Origin: Lachnospiraceae bacterium UBA7027
GTDB taxonomy: Bacteria > Bacillota > Clostridia > Lachnospirales > Lachnospiraceae
Reading direction: 5' to 3'
DNA length: 25,290 bases
Assembly: GCA_002494135.1 (NCBI GenBank)
Contig: DLBG01000126.1
Span: forward strand, 7,449 to 32,738
Shown here: positions 7,805 through 16,236 of the stretch, piece by piece
How positions within the stretch are numbered: the stretch's first letter is position 1
Layout: each line of letters starts with the position of its first letter
Position numbers and translations under genes: made by a program
Notes under the pieces: generated by a model
What the model saw: only the letters and a program-made list of their open reading frames with translations
Told to the model about the DNA's origin: nothing
Databases searched by the model: none

Positions 7805-10072
7805 ATGAAAGCAAAAAAAATCCTGTCCATCGGTCTGGTTACGGCCCTTACGACCAGTATGCTGCTGGCAGCGGGCGGATGCAACCGCGTCGTTACCCCG
7901 CCGGAATATCCGTCGGAGACCGGAAGCGAAACCCCTTCGGAGCCTGAGAAAAAAGGCGGCCTTGAAGACGGCAGCGTTGTCATCGACGATAATTTTGACG
8001 ACGGAAAATATGCCGGCTGGGGTACCTATTCCGCAAGCGGCGGTTCTTTTAAAATCGGTGTTGAGGAAGGTGAACTTTTTGTAGATATTGCTTCCCTCGG
8101 TTCCCTGGAATATTCCGTTCAGGTATTCAAGGACGGCTATCCGTTAAGCGAAGGTGCCGTTTATACCATGGAATTCGATATCCGAAGCGATATCGAAAGA
8201 ACGCTTGAGTGGCGTCATCAGATTAACGGCGGCGACTATCATGCGTACTATATGGAGAAAGATGTTGCCATCGGTCCCGAAACAAAGCACATTTCCGTGG
8301 ACTGGACAATGGAGGATTCTTCCGATCCCGCTCCGCGTCTTTGCTTTAACCTGGGTGCGCAGGGTGGTCTGGAAGGTGAGCTTCCCCATAAGGTTTATAT
8401 TGATAACGTAAAATTAACCGTAAAAGACGGTTCGAACGCGCTCGTTCCGGAAGAGCTTGAGCCTCCTGTTGCCATCAAGGTAAACCAGATCGGTTATCTT
8501 CCCGACAGCGAAAAAGTCTTCACGGCACCTTACGATGAGAATGTTTCCGAATTCACCGTTAAAGATGCCTCTACCGGCGAAGTGGTTTATACCGGTACTT
8601 TAAAGGGCGAAAGACTTCACTCCTATTCCGGCGACGGTTCACAGCGTCACGGCGATTTTTCCGATCTCAGGGAGCCCGGCACCTATGTGATCTCCATTGA
8701 AGGATACGAGGATTCCTATCCGTTTACGATCGGTGAAAACATCTACGCAGACGTTTACAAAGCAACCGTAAAAATGCTTACCTTACAGCGTTGCGGTACC
8801 AAGGTTGATAAAGAAACCGGCGGTGTCTTCCTGCATCGTCCCTGCCATATGGGCGAAGCGGTAATCTACGGAACCGAAACAAAAATCGACGTATCCGGCG
8901 GCTGGCATGATGCCGGCGACTACGGCCGTTATGTGGTTGCAGGTGCAAAGACCGTAAAGGATCTCTTCCTTGCATACACTGAAAATGAAGCCGCTACCGG
9001 CGACGATTTCGGCATTCCCGAAAGCGGAAACGGTGTTCCCGATATCCTGGACGAAGCACGTTGGGAGCTTGAATTCTTCTTAAAGATGCAGGCTGACAAC
9101 GGCGGTGTCTACCATAAAGTTACCTGCGAAAACTTCCCCGGCGTAGTTATGCCGCCCGATGAAATCGAGCAGCTTGTGGTATGTCCGATATCCACTACCG
9201 CTACCGGCGATTTTGCAGCCGTTATGGCGGAAGCATATGTGATTTACAAGGCCATCGATGCGGACTTCGCAAATCAGTGTCTGGAAGCTTCAAAGAAGGC
9301 ATTTGCCTACATGGAAAAATATGCCGCCGCAGATACCGAGGGATTTAAAAACCCCGAGGAAATCGCAACCGGCGAATATCCCGATGCATCTAATAAAGAC
9401 GAGTTCTTATGGGCAGCCGTAGAACTCTTCCTCGCAACCGGCGACAATCAGTATTTGCAGAAAGCAATTGAAATCGAAGAAAGCGGATACTCCTTAGGTC
9501 TCGGCTGGGCAAGCATGGGAACCTATCCCGCATACGATTATCTGCTTTATATGAAGAACGGCGGAGAAGGAAGCGACCGTCTGCAGCTGAACTTCATGAA
9601 CCGCTTAAACAAGCTCGGTAAAAACGATTTAAATGTCCTTGAAAAAGATCCTTACTTTGTATCCTTGAAGGATAACTATTACTGGGGTTCCAACATGGGT
9701 ATCGCGGACAACGGTATCTTCTATCACATGATGTATAACTTAACCGGCGAGGAACAGTATGAGCGCTACTCCAAACGTGCCATCGACAACCTCTTCGGCA
9801 TCAACCCTGCAGGCTACTGCTACGTGACCGGTTTCGGAACGCATTCCCCGAAGCATCCTCACCACAGACCTTCCCAGAAGATGGGCGAGGCAATGCCCGG
9901 CATGCTGGTCGGCGGTCCCGACTGCTATCTGGAAGATCCGTACGCAAAGGCGGTTCTTGCCGGCAAGCGCGGCGGTCTTTGCTACATCGACAACGATTCC
10001 AGTTACTCAACCAATGAGGTTACCATTTACTGGAACTCGCCTTTGATCTATCTGCTGAGTCTTCAGCAGTAG
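7805..10072 (+). CDS. Lipoprotein glycoside hydrolase family 9 (endoglucanase-type)
   Basis: 755 aa. An N-terminal lipoprotein signal with an AAGGC lipobox (Cys26) is followed by a Ser/Thr/Pro/Glu linker to about res 52. A jelly-roll carbohydrate-binding-like module (about 58-207) precedes the cellulase N-terminal Ig-like domain (about 222-310, opening IKVNQIGYLP). The GH9 catalytic (alpha/alpha)6 barrel (about 315-755) has GGWHDAGDYGRYV with the catalytic-base aspartates D369/D372, the family signature FGTHSPKHPHHRPS and the acid residue E738 in TNEVTIYWNSPL. All catalytic residues are present. GH9 enzymes hydrolyse beta-1,4-glucans; here the enzyme would sit on the outer face of the membrane. 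The ATG at 7805 is chosen over one five codons earlier because GGAGG is 8 bases upstream of it. It is the only clear plus-strand gene in the window. Confidence 0.95.
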   Translation: MKAKKILSIGLVTALTTSMLLAAGGCNRVVTPPEYPSETGSETPSEPEKKGGLEDGSVVIDDNFDDGKYAGWGTYSASGGSFKIGVEEGELFVDIASLGSLEYSVQVFKDGYPLSEGAVYTMEFDIRSDIERTLEWRHQINGGDYHAYYMEKDVAIGPETKHISVDWTMEDSSDPAPRLCFNLGAQGGLEGELPHKVYIDNVKLTVKDGSNALVPEELEPPVAIKVNQIGYLPDSEKVFTAPYDENVSEFTVKDASTGEVVYTGTLKGERLHSYSGDGSQRHGDFSDLREPGTYVISIEGYEDSYPFTIGENIYADVYKATVKMLTLQRCGTKVDKETGGVFLHRPCHMGEAVIYGTETKIDVSGGWHDAGDYGRYVVAGAKTVKDLFLAYTENEAATGDDFGIPESGNGVPDILDEARWELEFFLKMQADNGGVYHKVTCENFPGVVMPPDEIEQLVVCPISTTATGDFAAVMAEAYVIYKAIDADFANQCLEASKKAFAYMEKYAAADTEGFKNPEEIATGEYPDASNKDEFLWAAVELFLATGDNQYLQKAIEIEESGYSLGLGWASMGTYPAYDYLLYMKNGGEGSDRLQLNFMNRLNKLGKNDLNVLEKDPYFVSLKDNYYWGSNMGIADNGIFYHMMYNLTGEEQYERYSKRAIDNLFGINPAGYCYVTGFGTHSPKHPHHRPSQKMGEAMPGMLVGGPDCYLEDPYAKAVLAGKRGGLCYIDNDSSYSTNEVTIYWNSPLIYLLSLQQ

Positions 10073-10112
10073 TCCGACTGATCTGCCTGCTGCGTCTTCG
10101 TCAATAGTCCGA
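10052..10112 (+). repeat. Direct duplication of the GH9 gene 3' end
   Basis: The 26 bases at 10052-10077, spanning the last codons and TAG stop of the GH9 gene, recur at 10087-10112 with 22 of 26 identical (period 35). The first copy contains a perfect hairpin, CTGCTGA-GTCT-TCAGCAG (10052-10069), which the second copy has lost by mutation. Confidence 0.6.
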
Positions 10113-10130
10113 TTTCATAAAGAATAACCC

Positions 10131-10160
10131 AAAATCCCCATCCGTACGGATGGGGATTTT
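10131..10160. terminator. Bidirectional terminator between convergent genes
   Basis: A perfect 30-bp palindrome, AAAATCCCCATCCGT followed by its exact complement ending GGGGATTTT. It has a GC-rich core and A/T ends on both sides, so it can act on transcripts from the GH9 gene (plus) and from the membrane-protein operon (minus). Confidence 0.9.
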
Positions 10161-10185
10161 AACGTTCCGTTGCAACTTCGGCAAC

Positions 10186-10254
10186 GCCTTACCAATTCTG
10201 TTCCTGATGCCTTACCAACTCTGTTTCTGACGCCTTACCAATTCTGTTCCTGAC
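10186..10254 (-). repeat. Three tandem 23-bp repeats overlapping the 3' end of a CDS
   Basis: Units 10186-10208, 10209-10231 and 10232-10254 share GCCTTACCAATTCTGTTCCTGAC. The outer units differ only at the last base and the middle one at two positions. The third unit encodes the final residues SQEQNW and the TAA of the minus-strand gene; the other two lie beyond the stop. The unit length is not a multiple of three, but the stop in the first translated copy keeps the expansion silent. Confidence 0.85.
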
Positions 10255-11929
10255 TGATTACCCAGTCTCTGTTAAGATCCAGCTCATCTCTCCAGTCGTA
10301 TCCAAGCTTGACCACGAGATATTGCAATCCTGTTCCTTCGTCCTGAAGATACTTTATATATCCGTCAGACGGGTAAAATGCCATCTGAGAAACCGTTTCG
10401 CCAAAGTATTCTTCGAAATAATAGTAATAGACATACTCCTGCATCGGAGAAAAATAAGCTTTCTGAATACCGTTTCCCGTCAGATCCATAACAGAATAGA
10501 TTCTGTGACGATACATGGATGCCGTATTGTCCCATTCCCAGAAAGATCCTCCGATTGTTGCACCCCCGCGATCCGGCCAGCAGGATTCGTTATAAGCAAT
10601 CTGCGGCGTTCCTAAAAACACCAGATGTTCATATGCTTCCTGTGGATTGTATCCATTTTCGGAAATGTACCGTTCCAGATCTTCCTTAACTTTTTTTGCA
10701 ATCTCCACATCCTGCTGATAAACATAATGCTGCGTATAGTACAACTTGTTTGAAACATTGAGCAGGCTCAATACATCTTTTATCAAAAAGACAACAGCCA
10801 AAAGGATTGCCACGGTTTTAAGAACCTTTAATCCCTTTTTCTCACCGGTCCGGAGATGTTCGAAGAAAACCCCGGCCTCAGAAATCAGCAGCAAAAGAAC
10901 AACCGCCTCCGTAACCGGGAAAGGATAACACATTCTCGGAGTAATTCCGCCCCCGTAGAAAATAACGAAAACATACGGGATGATGCCAATCAAAACCTCA
11001 ACAAACAATAAAAAGATTTTATTTCCAATCCTGCGTTCCTTATCCCGGAAAAGATTAATCGCGCTCAGAAGAAGGAGCAAAATACATCCCGGCATATACA
11101 ATTTGCTAAAGGAAGGAGTCAGCAGGGAAAATTTCGTCCATGAAAGGATTCCGCGGATTCCACGTACGATTCCGACACTAAACCACGAAATCTGAGAGGT
11201 AAAATAGGACTGTCCGTCAAAAAAGAACAGTTTCGTGATGATAAAATAAAGTGCCATTCCGAGAATAATCGTAACAACATTAATCAGAATCCATCCGGTA
11301 TTTTCTTTAACCGTTTTTGCCGCATTTCTGTTGTTCAGGTAATAAATCACCAGAACACATAAAGCATACAAAACAATCTGAAGCTGGTAGACATTTAAAG
11401 AAAGATAAATAACCGCTACCGCCACGCAGATTCCCCACCATGATTTCTTTAAATTATTGGCGGCCATATCTGTCAGATATGCAGCCACCGGCAAAAGAAT
11501 CAGTGTTATCAGAACCGGAACACTCTGTGATAAAAAATACAACTGCGCTACCCAGAACGGAGAGACAATCCATATTGCCAAAAAAGGAATGGCAGCTCTT
11601 TTTACCGTTTTCCCGTCCCTTGTGACCGCGTAAATCAGCCAGAGAAATACAAACGGAGAAAGAACAAGCAGTGCAAAGGTAAGTGCCTCCATATAATACA
11701 GATTAAAATTTCCGGCTGTCAGCAGATTCCTGATCCAAAGCACGCCCGCTCTTCCCTGTATGGCATATGCATCCGCGTTCTGTATGGCTTTCTCGGTATC
11801 AATTCCGATTGCATCGGAAAATAACATGGAGCCATGACATAAAAAGCCGAGAAACAGAGCAAATATCACATACCAGGGGGAAATAAGTTCCTTTATTCCG
11901 CTAATCATTTTGGACTGTTTTGTTTCCAT
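10235..11929 (-). CDS. Polytopic membrane protein, likely GtrII-type glucosyltransferase
   Basis: 564 aa. About ten or eleven hydrophobic helices run from res 20 to about 385, followed by a soluble C-terminal region of about 180 residues rich in Tyr, Trp and acidic residues. Just after the first helix lies IGIDTEKAI with an acidic pair, then GRAGVLWIRNLL. That placement resembles GtrII-type transferases, which use undecaprenyl-phosphate-glucose to decorate surface polymers outside the membrane. The call rests on this and on topology, so it is tentative. The start is the ATG at 11929 with GAGGAG 4 bases upstream; a GTG at 11941 overlapping the upstream stop (GTGA) would add four residues. It is coupled to the DUF6020-like gene. 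Confidence 0.65.
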   Translation of the reverse strand: METKQSKMISGIKELISPWYVIFALFLGFLCHGSMLFSDAIGIDTEKAIQNADAYAIQGRAGVLWIRNLLTAGNFNLYYMEALTFALLVLSPFVFLWLIYAVTRDGKTVKRAAIPFLAIWIVSPFWVAQLYFLSQSVPVLITLILLPVAAYLTDMAANNLKKSWWGICVAVAVIYLSLNVYQLQIVLYALCVLVIYYLNNRNAAKTVKENTGWILINVVTIILGMALYFIITKLFFFDGQSYFTSQISWFSVGIVRGIRGILSWTKFSLLTPSFSKLYMPGCILLLLLSAINLFRDKERRIGNKIFLLFVEVLIGIIPYVFVIFYGGGITPRMCYPFPVTEAVVLLLLISEAGVFFEHLRTGEKKGLKVLKTVAILLAVVFLIKDVLSLLNVSNKLYYTQHYVYQQDVEIAKKVKEDLERYISENGYNPQEAYEHLVFLGTPQIAYNESCWPDRGGATIGGSFWEWDNTASMYRHRIYSVMDLTGNGIQKAYFSPMQEYVYYYYFEEYFGETVSQMAFYPSDGYIKYLQDEGTGLQYLVVKLGYDWRDELDLNRDWVISQEQNW

Positions 11930-11937
11930 TTCGCTCC

Positions 11938-13551
11938 TCACTTTCCCTTTGTAAAGTCTTCTTTTTTTCCGCTCAGTATCAGAAAAAATAAAAACGGAAC
12001 AAGCATAATCAGCGGAAACAGGTATCGCACAAGGGCAACCGGCCCTATCAGCAGTGCAGCCGCATACAACGCCATCGGAATTAATAAAAGAAGGTTGTTA
12101 CCTTTTTTCCGATATACACAAATCCCTATCGCTGCAGCAATCAGCCAGATGCACAGGCCGGGCCGGAACAGCGATGCGGCAATCGGAATTCTGGAATATC
12201 CCATACCGGCCGTTTCATAAAGCAAAACTTTATAATACAGCATGAATTTGGAATCCCGAATGACCTGCGTCTTGTTCTGCATTGCTTCGGAAGGATCCAA
12301 AAACATCAGACCGACATGCGGCATTTCTTCCGAAAGGAAATACGGATAAACCAGACTTCTGAAAGCAAAAGCATACTCGACAGGATTATGAATCCCCAGT
12401 TCAAAATACAATTTCAGATTGTCCGAAAGATGATTCTTGTAACTCTCCGTATCAAAGGTGGACTTTACCGGATCTGCGGAATCAGGCTGATAATTCATAA
12501 TCCCCTCTTCCGAAATAAACGTTTCTACCTGCGCCAACTGCTCTTCGCTTATTTTCACTTCATTTCCGTTTAAATGAAGATTGCAGACATAAGCCATTTG
12601 CTGCATCGGAACGCTGAGCAGTTCTCTTTGATTTCCGGACTTTAAGTGTAATACATTGTGGCAGATCAAAGAGAAGGCACCCGCAATAACAATCACAACG
12701 GCAATTGCCGCCATGGTCCATATCTTTTTGGAACGCGTCAGCTTAAAAAACGGTATGAGTACCAGTAAAAAAGTAAAAATATGAATAACCGGATGTCGGA
12801 ATAAACACATCAGTAATCCAAAAATCATACAGGGAATCAGCACCTTCCCGGAAGCCTTATCATTATTCAGCCACAGATAGAAAAATGACATAAAAAACAA
12901 CATGAAAGCTCCGAAAAAGATATCTTTTGTGCTGCATAAAGACAAGACCTGAAGAAACGGGTTTATTGCCACCCAGATAAAAGAAAGTAAAAGAAAAATG
13001 GCTGAAGCGCCGGATTGTTTCATCACACGGAACAAACATGCAAATGCTCCCGCCACGGTAATCATCTGAACTGCGGAATATACGGCTATTCCGGCATTGG
13101 GAGTTTTGCCGACTGTACTACCGATGTCATACAGTACTCCAAGCAAAACGGTGTGTGCAATCGGATGATTGTCCCAAAGTTCCATCAGTCCCAGCCACTG
13201 GCACAACTGTTCCGGGCCGTCGTAAAGAAAGCCCCCGGGGAACAGTGCAAGATAAGCCGGAATCCACAATACCACAAGGATTCCCAGGCAAAGAAAGAAA
13301 AACGGCGTGTTGGATATTTTATCCATGGTTTGATCCATTTTTCCGAATATTGAACGACACTTATTCCGAATCGGTTCAAATAAACGAATGGCAATCCAGG
13401 TAATCCCGAACCAGAAAACAAAAGAAAGTACTGCCATTAACAGAAAGCTGGCACTTGAAGACACTCTGAATGCGGTAAATACGGTAAATACAACAGCAAT
13501 GTATAATTCTAAAAACAGTTCTCTGCGGTTGGACTTCTTTAACAGTTGCAT
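11938..13551 (-). CDS. Polytopic membrane protein, DUF6020-like
   Basis: 537 aa with about twelve predicted helices. Two short helices precede a basic loop (res 58-80); then come a helix and the extracytoplasmic segment LFPGGFLYDGPEQLCQWLG with a following DNHPIAHTV, which looks like the conserved acidic/His first loop of GT-C-fold or mannosyltransferase-like proteins. A soluble stretch of about 110 residues lies around 320-430, followed by closing helices. I place it with the DUF6020 group from memory of this motif; no biochemical function is established. It precedes the GtrII-like gene, their ends overlapping or nearly so, which suggests a common surface-polymer job. The ATG at 13551 has only a weak AGAGAG upstream. 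The DNA looks AT-richer than the flanking housekeeping genes. Confidence 0.65.
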   Translation of the reverse strand: MQLLKKSNRRELFLELYIAVVFTVFTAFRVSSSASFLLMAVLSFVFWFGITWIAIRLFEPIRNKCRSIFGKMDQTMDKISNTPFFFLCLGILVVLWIPAYLALFPGGFLYDGPEQLCQWLGLMELWDNHPIAHTVLLGVLYDIGSTVGKTPNAGIAVYSAVQMITVAGAFACLFRVMKQSGASAIFLLLSFIWVAINPFLQVLSLCSTKDIFFGAFMLFFMSFFYLWLNNDKASGKVLIPCMIFGLLMCLFRHPVIHIFTFLLVLIPFFKLTRSKKIWTMAAIAVVIVIAGAFSLICHNVLHLKSGNQRELLSVPMQQMAYVCNLHLNGNEVKISEEQLAQVETFISEEGIMNYQPDSADPVKSTFDTESYKNHLSDNLKLYFELGIHNPVEYAFAFRSLVYPYFLSEEMPHVGLMFLDPSEAMQNKTQVIRDSKFMLYYKVLLYETAGMGYSRIPIAASLFRPGLCIWLIAAAIGICVYRKKGNNLLLLIPMALYAAALLIGPVALVRYLFPLIMLVPFLFFLILSGKKEDFTKGK

Positions 13552-13616
13552 GATGTGACTACTCTCTTTAAATCAAAATAATGCAAAATTCCATAATCGG
13601 TATTTTAAGCAAAGAA

Positions 13617-14339
13617 TTACCAGCTGATAATATCTCTGCACTTGTCGCACACGCAGACTATGTAAGCGCCGTCTTCGATTTCCTTGTAACGAAGATAGGC
13701 AAGAACCTCACCCGTGTTTACGCAAAAGACCTGCTTCTTTGCAAAATCCACGGAAAAGTCCTGAAATGACCGGCTCATGCCCTCTCCGGTCAGTTTTACG
13801 TAGCTTTCCTTGCCGGAGAAAATATAATATCCGGGGTTCTTCGCAGTCTTCTCTTTCTCCGTGAAAAACTTGTCCTTCAGCGCATCGGAAATTGTTCGCT
13901 TCTCCTGCACATCGATTCCGACCGGATGGCAGCTGACCGCCACGGTCACATAATCGCCGGAATGCGAAAGGTTAAAGAAGATTCCGGGATAATCCGGCAG
14001 ATACGGTTTTTCATGCTGTCCGTATTCGATGTTAAGCTTTTTCATGCGTTCCGCATTTCGAATTACTTCCTCATCAATCTCCGAAACCATATGCACTTTC
14101 GTTTCATGACGGTGTCCGCAGTCTTTCTGCCCGACACTGTAGAAAAGATATTCCTGCAGGGAGTTTTGAAGAAGCAGGCCGGCCGCAAGGCTGCGAATCC
14201 GGTCCGCAGGCTGTTTTAATGCGTTTACCTTCGCGCGACGTTCTTCGCACAACGAATTCACAAGCCTGTTGTATTCCATCATATCGGCTTCGCACTTTGC
14301 ACTTAAGCTTTTCACATTTGCCACGTAAACGTATATCAT
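13617..14339 (-). CDS. 4'-phosphopantetheinyl transferase, Sfp type
   Basis: 240 aa, the usual length for Sfp/HetI-type enzymes, which transfer phosphopantetheine from coenzyme A to a serine of acyl or peptidyl carrier proteins. Motifs visible: FNLSHSGDYV (122-131), VGIDVQ (140-145) with the Mg-binding Asp143, and FSGKESYVKLTGEG (174-187) with Glu178 and Lys182 of the W/FxxKExxxK signature. The N-terminal half is poorly conserved, as usual. AAGGCGG lies 6 bases before the ATG at 14339. It starts 11 bases after the aspS stop, so it is probably read from the hisS promoter. No carrier protein, NRPS or PKS gene is in the window, so the substrate is unknown. Confidence 0.92.
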   Translation of the reverse strand: MIYVYVANVKSLSAKCEADMMEYNRLVNSLCEERRAKVNALKQPADRIRSLAAGLLLQNSLQEYLFYSVGQKDCGHRHETKVHMVSEIDEEVIRNAERMKKLNIEYGQHEKPYLPDYPGIFFNLSHSGDYVTVAVSCHPVGIDVQEKRTISDALKDKFFTEKEKTAKNPGYYIFSGKESYVKLTGEGMSRSFQDFSVDFAKKQVFCVNTGEVLAYLRYKEIEDGAYIVCVCDKCRDIISW

Positions 14340-14350
14340 ATATATCCGCC

Positions 14351-16168
14351 TTATTCTTCTGTCTCTTCCTTTGCCGGAAGAACCACTTTAATGCACAACT
14401 CTTCCAACTGCTTTTCATCCACTACATTGGGTGCTTCGCTCATAAGATCCGATGCATCCTTTACCTTCGGGAAAGCCATGACGTCACGGATGGAATCGGC
14501 CTTCACCATCAGCATAATCATACGGTCCAGACCATATGCAAGTCCTGCGTGAGGCGGAACCCCGTACTTGAACGCATCAAGCAGGAATCCGAAACGTTCC
14601 TGTGCCTGTTCCTTTGTAAAACCAAGCATTTCGAACATTTTCTCCTGAATGTCTCCCTGGTGGATTCTGACGGATCCGCCGCCGAGCTCGGTTCCGTTTA
14701 ATACGATGTCGTAAGCCTTTGCACGAACTTTGCCGGGATCGGTATCCAGGAGAGGAATATCCTCATCCATGGGCATCGTGAACGGATGGTGAACCGCTAC
14801 GAAACGGTTCTCTTCCTCGCTCCACTCAAGAAGAGGAAACTCCGTTACCCAGAGGAAATTGTATTTATCATGATCGATTAAGCCCATTTCTTCGCCGAGT
14901 TTTAATCGAAGCGCACCGAGAACCGCCCATACAACGGTATTCTTGTCTGCCGCGAATAAAAGCAGGTCGCCCGCTTCTCCGCCCATTGCATCCACAAGAG
15001 ATTTTAACTGCTCTTCCGTCATAAATTTTGCGAAGGAAGACTTGTAAGTGCCGTCCGCATTGACTGCAAGATAAGCAAGTCCCTTTGCACCGTAGTCCTT
15101 TGCAAAATCAACCAGCGCATCGATTTTCTTTCTCGGCATTTCCGCCTGTCCCTTCGCGTTCAGGCCGCGAACGGAGCCGCCGTTTTCAAGCGCGCCGGTG
15201 AATACACCGAAACCGCAGCCGGCAACAACATCGGATACGTCAATCAGCTCCATGCCGAAACGGGTGTCCGGTTTATCGGAACCGAAACGGTTCATGGCAT
15301 CAATCCATTTCATTCTTTCCAGAGGCAGGGGCACATCGATGCCGATACTGTCCTTAAATACCTTTGCAATGAGACGTTCGTTGACATCCAGAACGTCCTC
15401 TACATCCACAAAGGACAGCTCCATGTCGACCTGCGTAAATTCGGGCTGTCTGTCCGCACGAAGGTCCTCGTCACGGAAGCACTTTGCCACCTGAAAATAC
15501 CGGTCATAGCCGGAGCACATCAAAAGCTGTTTGAAAAGCTGCGGAGACTGCGGCAGTGCGTAGAATTTGCCGGGATGAACACGGCTGGGCACTAAGTAGT
15601 CTCTTGCGCCTTCCGGCGTGGACTTCATCAGAATCGGTGTTTCGATTTCGAGGAACCCTTCTTCGGATAAGAAGTTGCGGATTCTCTGAACCACTTCGGA
15701 ACGCATGATGATGTTCTTCTGCAAATCCGGTCTTCTCAAATCAAGATATCTGTATTTCAAACGAATTTCTTCCTTGGTCTTGCAGTCCGCTTCCACAGGG
15801 AAGGGAGGCGTCAGCGCTTCGGAAAGAATTCTTAAGGAATTCGCTCTTACTTCGATGGTACCGGTTTTTAATGCTTCGTTTGCGGCACCGCCTCGTTTTA
15901 CCACCTTTCCGACAACCGCGATTACAAACTCGGAGCGAAGCTGGCAGGCTTTTTCGAAGTTTGCCGCATCGACAAATTCATCCCCTTCGCCCTGCTCGAA
16001 AATAATCTGCAGGATTCCGCTTCGATCACGTAAATCGGTAAAAATAATACCGCCCTTGTTTCTGCTCTTTGCAACCCATCCCATTACGGTGACGGTCTGA
16101 CCGAGGTTTGCCTCGGAAACCTCCGTACAACGATGTGTTCTTTTCAATCCGTTCATGGACTCAGCCAT
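14351..16168 (-). CDS. aspS: Aspartyl-tRNA synthetase
   Basis: 605 aa, class IIb, bacterial type. An OB-fold anticodon-binding domain (about 1-115, with GWVAKSRNKGGIIFTDLRDR) is followed by the catalytic core. Motif 2 is FRDEDLRADRQPEFTQVD (231-248). The inserted GAD domain typical of bacterial AspRS lies around 290-420, and motif 3 is GLAYGLDRMIMLM (about 542-554). It charges tRNA-Asp with aspartate in the cytoplasm. The start MAESMNGLKRTHRC has GGAGG 9 bases upstream. It lies 68 bases downstream of hisS on the same strand, the common Firmicute hisS-aspS arrangement. No T-box is visible. Whether it is discriminating or also serves tRNA-Asn cannot be told from this window. Confidence 0.98.
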   Translation of the reverse strand: MAESMNGLKRTHRCTEVSEANLGQTVTVMGWVAKSRNKGGIIFTDLRDRSGILQIIFEQGEGDEFVDAANFEKACQLRSEFVIAVVGKVVKRGGAANEALKTGTIEVRANSLRILSEALTPPFPVEADCKTKEEIRLKYRYLDLRRPDLQKNIIMRSEVVQRIRNFLSEEGFLEIETPILMKSTPEGARDYLVPSRVHPGKFYALPQSPQLFKQLLMCSGYDRYFQVAKCFRDEDLRADRQPEFTQVDMELSFVDVEDVLDVNERLIAKVFKDSIGIDVPLPLERMKWIDAMNRFGSDKPDTRFGMELIDVSDVVAGCGFGVFTGALENGGSVRGLNAKGQAEMPRKKIDALVDFAKDYGAKGLAYLAVNADGTYKSSFAKFMTEEQLKSLVDAMGGEAGDLLLFAADKNTVVWAVLGALRLKLGEEMGLIDHDKYNFLWVTEFPLLEWSEEENRFVAVHHPFTMPMDEDIPLLDTDPGKVRAKAYDIVLNGTELGGGSVRIHQGDIQEKMFEMLGFTKEQAQERFGFLLDAFKYGVPPHAGLAYGLDRMIMLMVKADSIRDVMAFPKVKDASDLMSEAPNVVDEKQLEELCIKVVLPAKEETEE

Positions 16169-16236
16169 TGTTTCTATCCTCCGAAATATCTATATTTGCT
16201 CCTGCACAGGTATTTTACCCGGCACGGGCATATCTT

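Noticed and set aside
10186..10254. Possible CRISPR-like array of regular repeats
   Set aside because: The 23-bp units are contiguous with no spacers, number only three and one overlaps a CDS end; this is a tandem duplication.
13552..13616. Promoter for the DUF6020-like and GtrII-like pair
   Set aside because: Several AT-rich hexamers occur but none gives a credible -35/-10 pair at 16-18 bp; not reported as a feature.
16169..16236. 13-codon reading frame between hisS and aspS (leader peptide?)
   Set aside because: It has no convincing ribosome binding site, no Asp or His codon run and no attenuator structure after it.
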